Shown piece by piece: positions 53,817 through 62,952 of a DNA stretch of 64,000 bases. The notes beneath the pieces were generated by a model, which was given only the letters and a program-made list of their open reading frames with translations, did not search any database and was not told the DNA's origin. The translations under genes were made by a program, and so were the position numbers. Source of the stretch: Sodaliphilus pleomorphus (lineage in GTDB: Bacteria; Bacteroidota; Bacteroidia; Bacteroidales; Muribaculaceae); the NCBI RefSeq assembly GCF_009676955.1, contig NZ_CP045696.1, positions 1,805,001-1,869,000 of the forward strand, in the 5' to 3' direction. How positions within the stretch are numbered: position 1 is the stretch's first letter; every line of letters begins with the position of its first letter.

Positions 53817-54001
53817 ATTATATGTTGTGGCAACTGTTTTCTTTGAAAAGATATTTGATGATAGAACACTTGGACCAAGGTTAATAAATAACAAAAATGT
53901 GTTCAGACGGACAATAAAAAAAGAGAGTTACAAAAGTGTAACTCTCTGATTCTTAGAGCGCTTCAAGATGGACTTGAACCAACGACCCCCTGATTAACAG
54001 T
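53817..54001. repeat. Right att-type repeat (185 bp), joined to an intact tRNA-Asn
   Basis: Partner of 49297-49480. All differences lie in the flank beyond the tRNA; the tRNA part is identical. Here the repeat continues into a complete tRNA-Asn, as expected when an element supplies the 3' end. Confidence 0.88.
53914..53947 (-). terminator. Terminator of the tRNA-Asn pair
   Basis: On the - strand AGAGAGTTACA pairs with TGTAACTCTCT (53947-53937 with 53932-53922), followed by a run of T. Confidence 0.9.
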
Positions 54002-54032
54002 CAGGTGCTCTAACCAACTGAGCTATTGAAGC
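53959..54032 (-). tRNA. tRNA-Asn (anticodon GTT), copy 1
   Basis: The 74-base cloverleaf has acceptor GCTTCAA/TTGAAGC, discriminator G, an anticodon stem CCTGA/TCAGG with loop CTGTTAA (anticodon GTT), and T loop TTCAAGT. CCA is not encoded. The T stem GTTGG/CCATC has one T-T mismatch. Confidence 0.95.
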
Positions 54033-54077
54033 AAAATGTGGGATATCAGGTTTAGAGTCCATATCCCTGGACTTGAG

Positions 54078-54151
54078 CGCTTCAAGATGGACTTGAACCA
54101 ACGACCCCCTGATTAACAGTCAGGTGCTCTAACCAACTGAGCTATTGAAGC
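54078..54151 (-). tRNA. tRNA-Asn (anticodon GTT), copy 2
   Basis: It is identical to copy 1 and lies 45 bases upstream of it on the same strand. Both are likely made from the promoter at 54230-54200. Confidence 0.95.
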
Positions 54152-54199
54152 AGTTGCTTGCCACGCAGGGAAAAAGCAACCCTTGCGTGAATTGCGGTG

Positions 54200-54230
54200 C
54201 AAATGTAGCCCAAAAAATTGAATGGTGCAA
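54200..54230 (-). promoter_or_regulatory. tRNA-Asn promoter
   Basis: On the - strand TTG (54230-54228), 20 bases and TACATTTG (54207-54200). Confidence 0.8.
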
Positions 54231-54339
54231 TACTTTTTGCAAAAATGTTTAAAATTTAGCCCCTGAGGTGAAAATTGGGGGGCTGCCACAGCCGCAATTC
54301 CAGTTATAAGTAGTACTTTAGCAGTCAAAATAGAAACAG

Positions 54340-56085
54340 ATGGGAAAAACGCTAAGAAACCTGGCTCTTGCAGCCCTGGCCATAGGGCTGGCAGCTCCGG
54401 CGGCCATCACGGGCCAGTCGAAGAAGCAGAGCGATGACGCTGCAGTGATACGCAACCTGGATATATTCAACTCTATCTACAAGGAGCTGAACACCTTCTA
54501 TGTCGACACACTCGATGCCAAGCAGACCATAACGACGGCCATCAACAGCATGCTCGACAACATCGACCCCTACACCGAGTATATCCCGGCCGAAGACCAG
54601 GACGACTTTATGGTGATATCGACGGGCGAGTATGGCGGCATAGGGTCCTATATCATGACGCGCCACGACAGCACGGGCGTGTGCATAAGCGAGCCCTACG
54701 AGGGCAGCCCGGCGGCCAAGGCGGGCCTCAAGCCGGGCGACCGCATCGTGGCCATCGACGGCGACACGGCCACCAAGTGGAAAGACGGGCAGGTGAGCAA
54801 GCGCCTGAAGGGGCAGGCCAACACGCAGCTCAAGCTCACGGTGGTGCGCCCCTATGTGAGCGACAGCGTGAAGACCTTCACCATCACGCGCGAGAAGATA
54901 AAGGTGAACCCCGTGCCCTACTATGGCGTGACGCATGGCAACCTGGGCTACATCAACATCACCACCTACAACGAGCACACGGCCGAGCAGGTGAAGGCCG
55001 CCGTCGAGGCCTTGCAGCATAACCCGGCTGTGAAATGCCTGGTGCTCGACCTGCGCGGCAATGGCGGCGGCCTGGTCGACGAGGCGGTGAAAATGATAGG
55101 CTTCTTTGTGCCAAAAGGCACCGAGGTGCTTCAGACCAAAGGGCGCAACACGCTGAACTTCAAGTCCTACAAGACGACCGAAGATCCCATTGCACCCACC
55201 ATGCCGCTGGTGGTGATGGTCGACGGCGGCTCGGCCAGCGCCAGCGAGATCACGGCTGGTGCCCTGCAGGACCTGGACCGCGCCGTGGTGGTGGGCTCCC
55301 GCTCGTTTGGCAAGGGACTTGTGCAGCAGACGCGACAGTTGCCCTTCGACGGAATGCTCAAGGTGACTGTGGCCAAGTATTACATACCCAGCGGCCGCCT
55401 CATCCAGGAGATTGACTACTCGCATCGCAACGCCGACGGCGAGGCCCAGCGCATACCCGACAGCCTCACCACCGTGTATCACACGGCCCACGGCCGCGAG
55501 GTGCGCGACGGCGGCGGCATCACGCCCGACATCAAGGTTACCTATCCCGAGCTCAACCGGCTGGTCTACAACATTGTGCGCGACAATTGGGCCTTTGATT
55601 TCGCCACCAAGTATGCTGCCGAGCACGCCAGCATTGCGCCGGCTGCCGAGTTTGCCGTCACCGACACGATATTCAACGAGTTCAAGAGGTTTATCGACCC
55701 CAAGCGTTTCAACTACGACAAGGTGTGCGAGCAGGGGCTGAGCCAGCTCAAGAAGGTGGCCGAGGCCGAGGGCTACATGACCGACTCGACCAAGGCCGAG
55801 TTTGCCAAGCTCGAGAAGCTGCTCAAGCACAATCTCGACCACGACCTCGACAACAACCGCAAGTCCATATCGCAGCTGCTCTCGGGCGAAATCCTGAAGC
55901 GCTACTACTACCAGCGGGGCGTGATAGAGAACTCGCTCAACACCGACGAGGCGCTCGACAAAACCGAGGCCATGATATCGAAGCCGGGCGAGTATGAGCA
56001 CCTGCTCAACCTCGACGCCAAGACCAAGACCAAGGCCAAGGCGCCTGCCAAGCGGGCCGCCGGAAAGAAGCGAAACGGCAAGTGA
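54340..56085 (+). CDS. S41-family C-terminal processing protease
   Basis: The protein has 581 residues and an N-terminal export signal (to about ITGQS). A helical lead-in (NLDIFNSIYKELNTFYVD) is followed by a PDZ domain (about 95-185, IGSYIMTRHDSTGVCISEPYEGSPAAKAGLKPGD) and the S41 core. Catalytic Ser is in GGSASASEI (about residue 300) and Lys in SFGKGLVQQ (about 325), the normal 25-residue spacing. A helical C-terminal region and a Lys/Ala-rich tail end the chain. CTP proteases trim or degrade exported proteins at their C-termini. Confidence 0.93.
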   Translation: MGKTLRNLALAALAIGLAAPAAITGQSKKQSDDAAVIRNLDIFNSIYKELNTFYVDTLDAKQTITTAINSMLDNIDPYTEYIPAEDQDDFMVISTGEYGGIGSYIMTRHDSTGVCISEPYEGSPAAKAGLKPGDRIVAIDGDTATKWKDGQVSKRLKGQANTQLKLTVVRPYVSDSVKTFTITREKIKVNPVPYYGVTHGNLGYINITTYNEHTAEQVKAAVEALQHNPAVKCLVLDLRGNGGGLVDEAVKMIGFFVPKGTEVLQTKGRNTLNFKSYKTTEDPIAPTMPLVVMVDGGSASASEITAGALQDLDRAVVVGSRSFGKGLVQQTRQLPFDGMLKVTVAKYYIPSGRLIQEIDYSHRNADGEAQRIPDSLTTVYHTAHGREVRDGGGITPDIKVTYPELNRLVYNIVRDNWAFDFATKYAAEHASIAPAAEFAVTDTIFNEFKRFIDPKRFNYDKVCEQGLSQLKKVAEAEGYMTDSTKAEFAKLEKLLKHNLDHDLDNNRKSISQLLSGEILKRYYYQRGVIENSLNTDEALDKTEAMISKPGEYEHLLNLDAKTKTKAKAPAKRAAGKKRNGK

Positions 56086-56184
56086 GCCTTGTGGGCCGCT
56101 CGCGGCGCGTAGTGTGAAATCGCCTGCCGTGGGAAGGAAAATGGTGCCGTTGGTCGATAAAATCGACCTTTGTGCCGAAAAAAC

Positions 56185-56215
56185 TTGCACAACACAAACT
56201 CGTAACTTAACTTTG
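56185..56215 (+). promoter_or_regulatory. Promoter of the candidate small RNA
   Basis: TTG at 56185-56187, exactly 20 bases and TAACTTTG at 56208-56215. No start codon with a usable frame follows. Confidence 0.75.
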
Positions 56216-56221
56216 CACTAA

Positions 56222-56397
56222 CACACAAGACGAAAGACAAATAGATAAATTTTGTTTTTTTCATTTTAACATCATGTTTTAGGTTTGTTTAGGGTTAAAA
56301 GTTAACCGGCGAAATTTTAATTCTGTAAAAAACTGTTTTAAGGAAGTTTTAAAAAAACGACCGAAAGAAGTCTCGCAACCGGGGCTTCTTTCTTTTT
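56222..56397 (+). ncRNA. Candidate small RNA
   Basis: A consensus promoter would start RNA near 56222, and an intrinsic terminator (GAAAGAAG 56363-56370 with CTTCTTTC 56385-56392, then TTTTT) would end it near 56397. That gives about 175 bases. No ORF of note lies on this strand. The sequence is AT-rich with T-runs. It matches no RNA family I can name. An attenuated leader is the alternative, but the next gene has its own promoter. Confidence 0.55.
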
Positions 56398-56668
56398 GGG
56401 TAGGCAATAGCCATGCAGCTGAGCTTCCGTCTGCCTGTGTCACTGTCCTCCCTCGAGCAGGTTGGCAGGCAGCGGCAGGTTTCTCCTAAAGCGATGTGAG
56501 GTGCCTGCGCCGCGCCGCGACATGGTTCTTTACATTGCTCTTGTTTCGCCTTTGCCGGCTCTGGCGGCGGGTGGGCGGCAAGCATGGTCGAGTGGCCCCG
56601 ACTTGTGCCCAAAACCACCCGCGCAAGGGCTTTGAAACACAAAAGGATAAAATAAATTGTCCTCTGCT
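56398..56668. other. Intergenic region after the candidate small RNA
   Basis: About 270 bases without a recognisable gene. Short frames on the - strand have no start signals or family features. Confidence 0.4.
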
Positions 56669-56698
56669 TTTGGTGTTAAACCGAAAATTGCTATCTTT
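56669..56698 (+). promoter_or_regulatory. Promoter of the isomerase gene
   Basis: TTG at 56669-56671, 19 bases and TATCTTTG at 56691-56698, about 70 bases before ATG 56768. Confidence 0.75.
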
Positions 56699-56767
56699 GC
56701 GTGTTTCTTTGGCAAAAAATGCTAAATAGACCGAAAATAAGGAAATAAAACAAAACTTTATTAAATA

Positions 56768-58899
56768 ATGGCAGCATTAGAGAAAATTAGAAAAAGATCT
56801 GTGATCTTGACGATTGTGATAGGCGCCGGCCTTCTCGCCTTCATCATTGAGGGGGGGTGAGTGCCTCGCAGTCATTCTTCAACGACACCTCGGCCGCTCG
56901 CGTGGGCAGCGACAAGATCGGCGTCCAGGAATTCAACCAACGCTATGAGCAAATGACCCAAGACAACCAAAACCAGCAAAACAAGCAAGACGCCGCTGTT
57001 GAGCAGCAACAGCTGCTCACCCAGATGGAGATGGAGACCCTGCTCGACAACGAGTGCGAGGCCAACTCTATCGACGTGAACGACGACGAGCTCTCGATGG
57101 TGGTCAACAACAGCCAGATGGGTCAGCAGATGACACAATATATCGCTCAGCAGCTGGGCCAGAACATACAGTCGCCCGCTCAACTCGACCGCATGATACA
57201 AGCCAACCCCGAGAAATTCCAGCTCGTGGCAGGCAAGTGGAACGAGATGAAGAAGCAGGCCAGCGACATGCTGCGCTCGAGCGTGCTCCAATACATGGTC
57301 TCTAACGCCATTCAGCCCAACGACCTCGAGCTGAGCGTGATGAACGCCGAGAACAGCGACACCTACGAGGTGAGCTTCGCCAAGAAGGACTACTCGACGG
57401 TGGCTACCGACAAGAAATACCAGCCCAGCCAGAGCGAGATCGAGGCTGTGTACAACCAGTACAAGAACCTGTGGAAGATCAACGACCCGCAGGCCCGCCT
57501 GCACTATGTGGCCGTCAACATCGCTCCCAGCAAGGCCGACCTGGCCGCCGCCCAGAAGGTGATCGACAAGGCCAAGGCCGTGATTGCCGGTCCCAACGGC
57601 GTCGACTCGCTCAAGAACATAAGCGAGTTCAGCAACATCCAGAACAGCAAGATCACCCTGGAGCAGGCCAAGCAATTTGCCCAGCAAATGGGCGACTCGG
57701 CGTTTACCGCCTTTGTGAGCGGCGGCGCCAAGGGTGCAACCCACTTCTTCGACAAGGGCAACAACCACGTGATCTTCAAGATCACCGATGTGGCTGAGCT
57801 CGTCGACACTGCCAAGGTGGTGGTCGTGGAGGTGCAAGGCGACAAGGCCAAGCAGAACAAGGTGCTTGCAGCCCTCAACGCCGGCCAGGACGTGAGCAAG
57901 ATGCAAGGCGTGCAGGTTGCTCCCGAGCAGCCCATGCAGGTGCAGAACCCGCAACTGAGCGACAGCGTGAGAAATCAGATTGAGGCCAACGCAGCCACTG
58001 GCAAGTACTTTGTGCTGCAAAGCGATGCCAAGAACGGCGCAGCCCTGTTGAAGGTGAACAGCGCAGTGAAGAAGACCTTCTACTCGCTGGCTGTGTCGAG
58101 CTATGAGGTGGTGGCCAGTTCCCAGACGAGCACCAGCACCCAGGACAAGCTCCAGACCTTCTTGAACAAGAACAAGACGGCGGCCGCCTTTGAAAAGAAT
58201 GCTGCCAAGTATGGCTATGCAGCCCAGGAGGCATTTGTCAACTCGGCCACTGCACAGCTGGGTGGCAACCCGCAATTTGGCATGCCGGGCATCACCAACT
58301 CGCGCAAGGCCATAAAGTGGGCCCTCACCGAGGGCAAGAAGGGCACCGTGTCTAACATCTTCACCGACAACAACGACGTGCTCGTGGCTGTTGCGCTCGA
58401 CGACATCTACGACGGCGACTTCCTGCCGCTCACCGACCCCGAGGTGCTCACCTTCTGCACCAACAAGGCCCGTGCCCTGAAGATCGCCAAGGCCATGGAG
58501 GCCCAGTACAAGGGCAAGGCCAGCAACGTGGCCGGCTATGCCAAGCTCTTCGGCACCACCCCCGACGTGACAAGCGTCACCTTCGGCAACGACCAGGTGA
58601 TGAAGATCAACACCACTCCGCTCAGCCTCGACGGCCAGGAGGGCGACGGCGGCTTCATAGGCCGCGTGGCAGCTGCCAAGCAGGGCAAGACCTATGTGTG
58701 GGCCGGCAACAGCGCCATCTATGCCTTCACGGTGACCAAGACCACCAAGAGCGCCATGAAGCTCAAGAAGGAAGAGCTCAAAAACCGCTGGATGATGCAG
58801 TATGGCATCATTTCCAACCAGCAGATGGGCATCGACCGCTTTACCAGTGTGCTCATGACCTCTAAGAAGATCAAAAACAACCTCGTGAAGTTCCAGTAA
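56768..58899 (+). pseudogene. Peptidyl-prolyl isomerase (SurA/PpiD type), frameshifted at a poly-G tract
   Basis: ATG 56768 begins MAALEKIRKRSVILTIVIGA with GLLAFIIEGG, the expected membrane anchor, then meets TGA at 56858. The rest of the protein continues from 56857 in another frame (SASQSFFNDTSAARVGSDKIG to 58899, about 680 residues) with SurA-N-like and rotamase-like parts. The frames meet at a run of seven G (56851-56857); one extra G would restore a single reading frame. This is either a sequencing error, a true knock-out or a slippage switch. If real, translation from GTG 56857 would lack the anchor and export signal. Confidence 0.8.
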
Positions 58900-58946
58900 C
58901 CACACTGCGAGGAAAACCGCGACAACTTTACAACTCCCGCATACAA

Positions 58947-58978
58947 TGCCGCCAGCCGCAACGCTGGCGGCATTTTTT
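58947..58978 (+). terminator. Terminator after the isomerase gene
   Basis: A perfect 10-bp stem TGCCGCCAGC/GCTGGCGGCA (58947-58956 with 58963-58972) is followed by six T. Confidence 0.92.
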
Positions 58979-59106
58979 GCCTCGGGGCGTTGTAGAAATC
59001 GAAAATATTGCTTAATTTTACACGCATATAAACAAAAATCACATCCCTGCAGCCCTGCCGCATGCAAAGTTGCAGGGCGCTACAACAAAATCAATCACAA
59101 CACGCT

Positions 59107-59532
59107 ATGGCCACTATCAACGAAGTACAGGACGAAATTATCGACGAGTTTGAAGGCTTCACCGACTGGATGGACAAGTACCAGCTCATCATCGACATGG
59201 GCAACGCCATGCCGGCCCTCGACGAGAAATACAAAACCCCCGACAACCTCATCGACGGCTGCCAGAGCCGCGTGTGGCTGCAGGCCGACTATGTCGACGG
59301 CAAGGTGGAGTTTCAGGCCGACAGCGATGCCATCATCGTCAAGGGCATCATCTCGATGCTGGTGCGGGTGCTCAACGGCCGCACGCCGCAAGAAATACTC
59401 GATGCCGACCTCTACTTTATCGACCGCATAGGGCTGCACGAGCACTTGTCGCCCACACGCAGCAACGGGTTGCTGGCCATGGTGAAGAAAATCATGGCCT
59501 ATGCCGTGGCCTTCAAGGCGACTCAGGGCTGA
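59107..59532 (+). CDS. sufE: SufE-family sulfur acceptor
   Basis: SufE accepts sulfur from the desulfurase SufS and passes it to the Fe-S scaffold. The 141-residue protein carries the active Cys in NLIDGCQSRVWL (about residue 54). ATG 59107 is chosen over upstream starts because it gives the standard N-terminus (MATINEVQDEIIDEF). No other suf gene is in the window, so it is encoded apart from the main cluster. Confidence 0.93.
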   Translation: MATINEVQDEIIDEFEGFTDWMDKYQLIIDMGNAMPALDEKYKTPDNLIDGCQSRVWLQADYVDGKVEFQADSDAIIVKGIISMLVRVLNGRTPQEILDADLYFIDRIGLHEHLSPTRSNGLLAMVKKIMAYAVAFKATQG

Positions 59533-59614
59533 GACCAGCCCTGTCACAGGCCAGGAGCGGCACAGCTACAGCACGCAATCTTTTTAATTAACTCCATAAA
59601 ACATCCATTACACT

Positions 59615-61177
59615 ATGTTCAAAAACCATCCCAAGGGGTTGATCCCCGCCGCCCTGAGCAACATGGGCGAACGCTTTGGCTATTACATCATGAATGCAGT
59701 GCTGCTGCTGTTCTTGTGCTCCAAGTTTGGCTTGAGCGACGAGACGAGCGGTATCATCTACTCGGTATTCTATGCCCTGATTTATGTGCTGAGCCTCTTT
59801 GGCGGCTTTGTAGCCGACCGCACGCAAAACTACAAGGGCACCATCATGGCCGGCCTGGTGGTGATGGCCTCGGGCTATGTGCTGCTGTCGATACCCATCA
59901 TGTCGACCGCGAGCAACATCGGGTGGCTGCTGCCCTTCACCTGCTTTGCCTTGCTGCTCATCGCCTTTGGCAACGGCCTGTTCAAGGGCAACCTGCAGGC
60001 CATTGTGGGCCAGCTCTACGACAACTTTGAGGCCGAGGCTGCCAAGAAAGGCCCCGAGGCTGTGAAGGCCGTGCAGGGCAAGCGCGACTCGGGCTTCCAA
60101 ATCTTCTATGTGTTTATCAATGTGGGCGGCCTGGTGGCACCCTTCATTGCTCCCTACCTGCGCCAGTGGTGGCTGGGCACCAAGGGGCTGCTCTACAATG
60201 CCGAGCTGCCGGCCCTGTGCCACAAGTTTATCGAGAACCGCGCCGGCATGACTGGCGAGGAGAGCAGCAACCTGGTCAAGCTCATGCACGACGTGGGCGG
60301 CAACGTCAACGACATGGCCGCAGCGTGCACGGGCTATCTCGACGCCTTCAACACCGGAGTGCACTACTCGTTTATCGCCAGTGTGGTGGCCATGCTCATC
60401 TCGCTGGTCATCTTCGTTGCCTACAAGCGCATCTTCCCCACGCCGGCCAAGAAGGAGGCTGCTGCTGCGGTTGAGTATACCGCCGAGGAGAAGGCTGCCA
60501 TGGGCAAGGAGATCAAGCAGCGCATGTATGCCCTCTTTGCCGTGCTGGGCATCGCCATCTTCTTCTGGTTCTCGTTCCACCAGAACGGTCAGTCGCTCTC
60601 GGTGTTTGCCCGCGACTTTGTGAAGACCGACTCGATAGCTCCCGAGATATGGCAGGCTGTGAACCCCTTCTTTGTGATCGTGCTCACGCCCATCATCATG
60701 TGGATATTTGGCGTGCTGGGCCGCCGCGGCAAGACGATCTCGACGCCGCGCAAGATTGCCTATGGCATGTTTATCGCCGGCCTGGCCTACTTGTTCCTCA
60801 TGATCTTCTCGCTGGTCAACCATTATCCCTCGGGCGAGCAGTTCAAGCTCATGAGCGTCACGGCCAAGGAGAGCATGAAGGCTGGTCCGTGGGTGCTCAT
60901 CGTCACCTATTTCTTCCTCACGGTGGCCGAGCTGTTTATCTCGCCGCTGGGCCTCTCGTTTGTGTCGAAGGTGGCTCCCAAGCACCTGCAGGGTGTGTGC
61001 CAGGGCTTGTGGCTGGGTGCCACGGCTGTGGGCAACCTGCTCATCTGGATAGGCCCGCTCATGTACAACAAGATGCCCTTGTGGGAGTGCTGGGGTGTGT
61101 TCCTGGCCGTGTGCCTGGTGTCGATGGGCGTGATGCTGGGCATGGTGAAGTGGCTGGAACGCGTGACGGGCGAGTAA
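59615..61177 (+). CDS. POT-family peptide transporter 1
   Basis: This 520-residue protein is a proton-linked di/tripeptide transporter with about 12-14 membrane segments. The N-terminal motif reads NMGERFGYY (about 16-24), where classic family members have ExxERFxYY; the first Glu is Asn here. FQIFYVFINVGGLVAPFI (about 163-180) is the PTR2 marker. A loop (about 275-310, FPTPAKKEAAAAVEYTAEEK) is charged. A terminator follows and a paralogue lies 128 bases downstream. Confidence 0.93.
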   Translation: MFKNHPKGLIPAALSNMGERFGYYIMNAVLLLFLCSKFGLSDETSGIIYSVFYALIYVLSLFGGFVADRTQNYKGTIMAGLVVMASGYVLLSIPIMSTASNIGWLLPFTCFALLLIAFGNGLFKGNLQAIVGQLYDNFEAEAAKKGPEAVKAVQGKRDSGFQIFYVFINVGGLVAPFIAPYLRQWWLGTKGLLYNAELPALCHKFIENRAGMTGEESSNLVKLMHDVGGNVNDMAAACTGYLDAFNTGVHYSFIASVVAMLISLVIFVAYKRIFPTPAKKEAAAAVEYTAEEKAAMGKEIKQRMYALFAVLGIAIFFWFSFHQNGQSLSVFARDFVKTDSIAPEIWQAVNPFFVIVLTPIIMWIFGVLGRRGKTISTPRKIAYGMFIAGLAYLFLMIFSLVNHYPSGEQFKLMSVTAKESMKAGPWVLIVTYFFLTVAELFISPLGLSFVSKVAPKHLQGVCQGLWLGATAVGNLLIWIGPLMYNKMPLWECWGVFLAVCLVSMGVMLGMVKWLERVTGE

Positions 61178-61226
61178 GCGCTGCTGCCGCGGTGTGATCC
61201 ACGCCACGACGATTTAGCATAGTCAT

Positions 61227-61264
61227 AAAAAGTCGCAGGATATTATCATTCTGCGACTTTTTTT
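61227..61264 (+). terminator. Terminator between the two POT genes
   Basis: AAAAAGTCGCAG pairs with CTGCGACTTTTT (61227-61238 with 61251-61262) and runs into a T-run. Confidence 0.9.
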
Positions 61265-61266
61265 AG

Positions 61267-61274
61267 TACTTTTG
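61267..61274 (+). promoter_or_regulatory. -7 box of POT gene 2
   Basis: TACTTTTG lies 32 bases before ATG 61306 and just after the terminator, so gene 2 has its own start. Confidence 0.55.
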
Positions 61275-61305
61275 TGAAAGTACAACTTTAAAACAGAAAA
61301 TCGTT

Positions 61306-62820
61306 ATGTTTGAAAATCAACCAAAGGGACTTTGGGCATTGTCGCTTGCCAACACGGGCGAGCGATTTGGTTACTACACCATGATTGCCGTGTTCGTTTT
61401 GTTTTTGAAAGCCAATTTCGGCCTGAGCGCGGGAGCGGCCGGGGCCATCTACAGCATCTTTATGGGCTTGGTCTATTTCCTGCCCTTTGTGGGCGGCATC
61501 ATGGCCGACAAGTACGGCTATGGCAAAATGGTGACCATGGGCATCGTGGTCATGTTTCTGGGTTACCTGTTTCTGGCAGTGCCACTGGGCGGCAACACGG
61601 TAGCCCTGGTGGCCATGCTCGCCGCGCTTGCCCTCATCAGCCTGGGCACGGGCCTGTTTAAGGGCAACTTGCAGGTGATGGTGGGCAACCTCTACGACGA
61701 CCCGCGCTACAGCGACCGCCGCGACTCGGGCTTCAGCATCTTCTACATGGCTATCAACATAGGGTCGCTCTTTGCGCCCACCGCTGCCATAGGCATCATG
61801 AATTATGTGCAATCGCGATATGGTGTGAGTGTGAACGACTCCTACCACTACGCCTTCGGCATCGCCTGCCTGTCGCTCATTCTCTCCATTGCCATCTACT
61901 ATGCCTTCCGCGGCAGCTTCAGGCAGACCGAGAACATAAGCAGCAAGAGCGCTGCCAGCGACCAGGTTGAGGAGATCTCCAAGGAGGAGACCAAGAGCCG
62001 CATCACGGCTCTGTGCCTCGTGTTTGCGGTGGTCATCTTCTTCTGGATGGCCTTCCAGCAAAACGGCCTCACGCTCACGCTCTTTGCCGATGAGTTCACG
62101 GCCAAGACCTCGTCGGGCTTGCAGAGCATGGCCTTCGACGTGTGGAACCTGGTGTTGCTCATCTTCATCGTCTATGCTCTCTTTGGTCTTTTCCAGAGCA
62201 AGCATGCCAAGGGGCGTGTGATCTCGGCCCTGGTCATCGTGGCCAGTGCCGCGGTGCTCGTCTACCGCTACATGCACCTCGCAGGCAGCATCGACATTGC
62301 AGCCCCCATCTTCCAGCACTTCAACCCCTGCTTTGTGGTGATGCTCACGCCGGTGAGCATAGCACTCTTCGGCTCGCTGGCCAAGAAGGGCAAGGAGCCC
62401 AGCGCCCCGCGCAAGATTGCACTGGGCATGCTCGTGGCAGCCGCAGCCTATGTGATCATGATGGTGGGCTCGATAGGCCTGCTCTCGCCTGCCCAGCAGA
62501 AGGTGGCAGGCGACGCAGCTACATTTGCCTCGCCCAACTGGCTCATCTTTACCTATATGACCCTCACCTTCGGCGAACTGCTGTTGTCGCCCATAGGCAT
62601 CTCGTTTGTGAGCAAGGTGGCACCGCCCAAGTACAAAGGCATGATGATGGGCGGGTGGTTTGTGGCCACCGCCGTGGGCAACCTGCTGGTGAGTGTGGGT
62701 GGCTTCTTGTGGGGCAGCCTGCCGCTGTGGAGCGTGTGGTGCGTCTTTGTGGTGCTGTGCCTGCTCTCGGCGCTGTTCATGTTTGCTATCATGAAGCGGC
62801 TTGAGAAGGTGGCCAAGTGA
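61306..62820 (+). CDS. POT-family peptide transporter 2
   Basis: This 504-residue paralogue of the previous gene has NTGERFGYY (about 17-25, again without the first Glu of the classic motif) and FSIFYMAINIGSLFAPT (about 145-161). Membrane segments span the chain. Compared with copy 1 it lacks the roughly 50-residue insert after SFHQNG and has a shorter charged loop. Two POT proteins side by side probably differ in peptide preference. Confidence 0.93.
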   Translation: MFENQPKGLWALSLANTGERFGYYTMIAVFVLFLKANFGLSAGAAGAIYSIFMGLVYFLPFVGGIMADKYGYGKMVTMGIVVMFLGYLFLAVPLGGNTVALVAMLAALALISLGTGLFKGNLQVMVGNLYDDPRYSDRRDSGFSIFYMAINIGSLFAPTAAIGIMNYVQSRYGVSVNDSYHYAFGIACLSLILSIAIYYAFRGSFRQTENISSKSAASDQVEEISKEETKSRITALCLVFAVVIFFWMAFQQNGLTLTLFADEFTAKTSSGLQSMAFDVWNLVLLIFIVYALFGLFQSKHAKGRVISALVIVASAAVLVYRYMHLAGSIDIAAPIFQHFNPCFVVMLTPVSIALFGSLAKKGKEPSAPRKIALGMLVAAAAYVIMMVGSIGLLSPAQQKVAGDAATFASPNWLIFTYMTLTFGELLLSPIGISFVSKVAPPKYKGMMMGGWFVATAVGNLLVSVGGFLWGSLPLWSVWCVFVVLCLLSALFMFAIMKRLEKVAK

Positions 62821-62952
62821 GGCGTCGCGTGAGACGTTGCGACAACAACACACACACAAAACATACAAACCCCGCGTGTGACACTGGCGAGCGTGCAACT
62901 GCTGCATGCCGGCGTCACACGCTTTTTTTTTATTTACAATGCACACGACACG

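Larger units (their letters stand above)
49297..54001. mobile_element. Decayed integrative element at tRNA-Asn
   Basis: About 4.5 kb separates two 184/185-bp direct repeats formed from the tRNA-Asn 3' half and its downstream sequence. The interior is clearly AT-richer than the host and holds a broken tyrosine recombinase, one intact gene and several gene fragments. This is the layout of an element inserted in the anticodon region of tRNA-Asn and then decayed. Confidence 0.8.
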
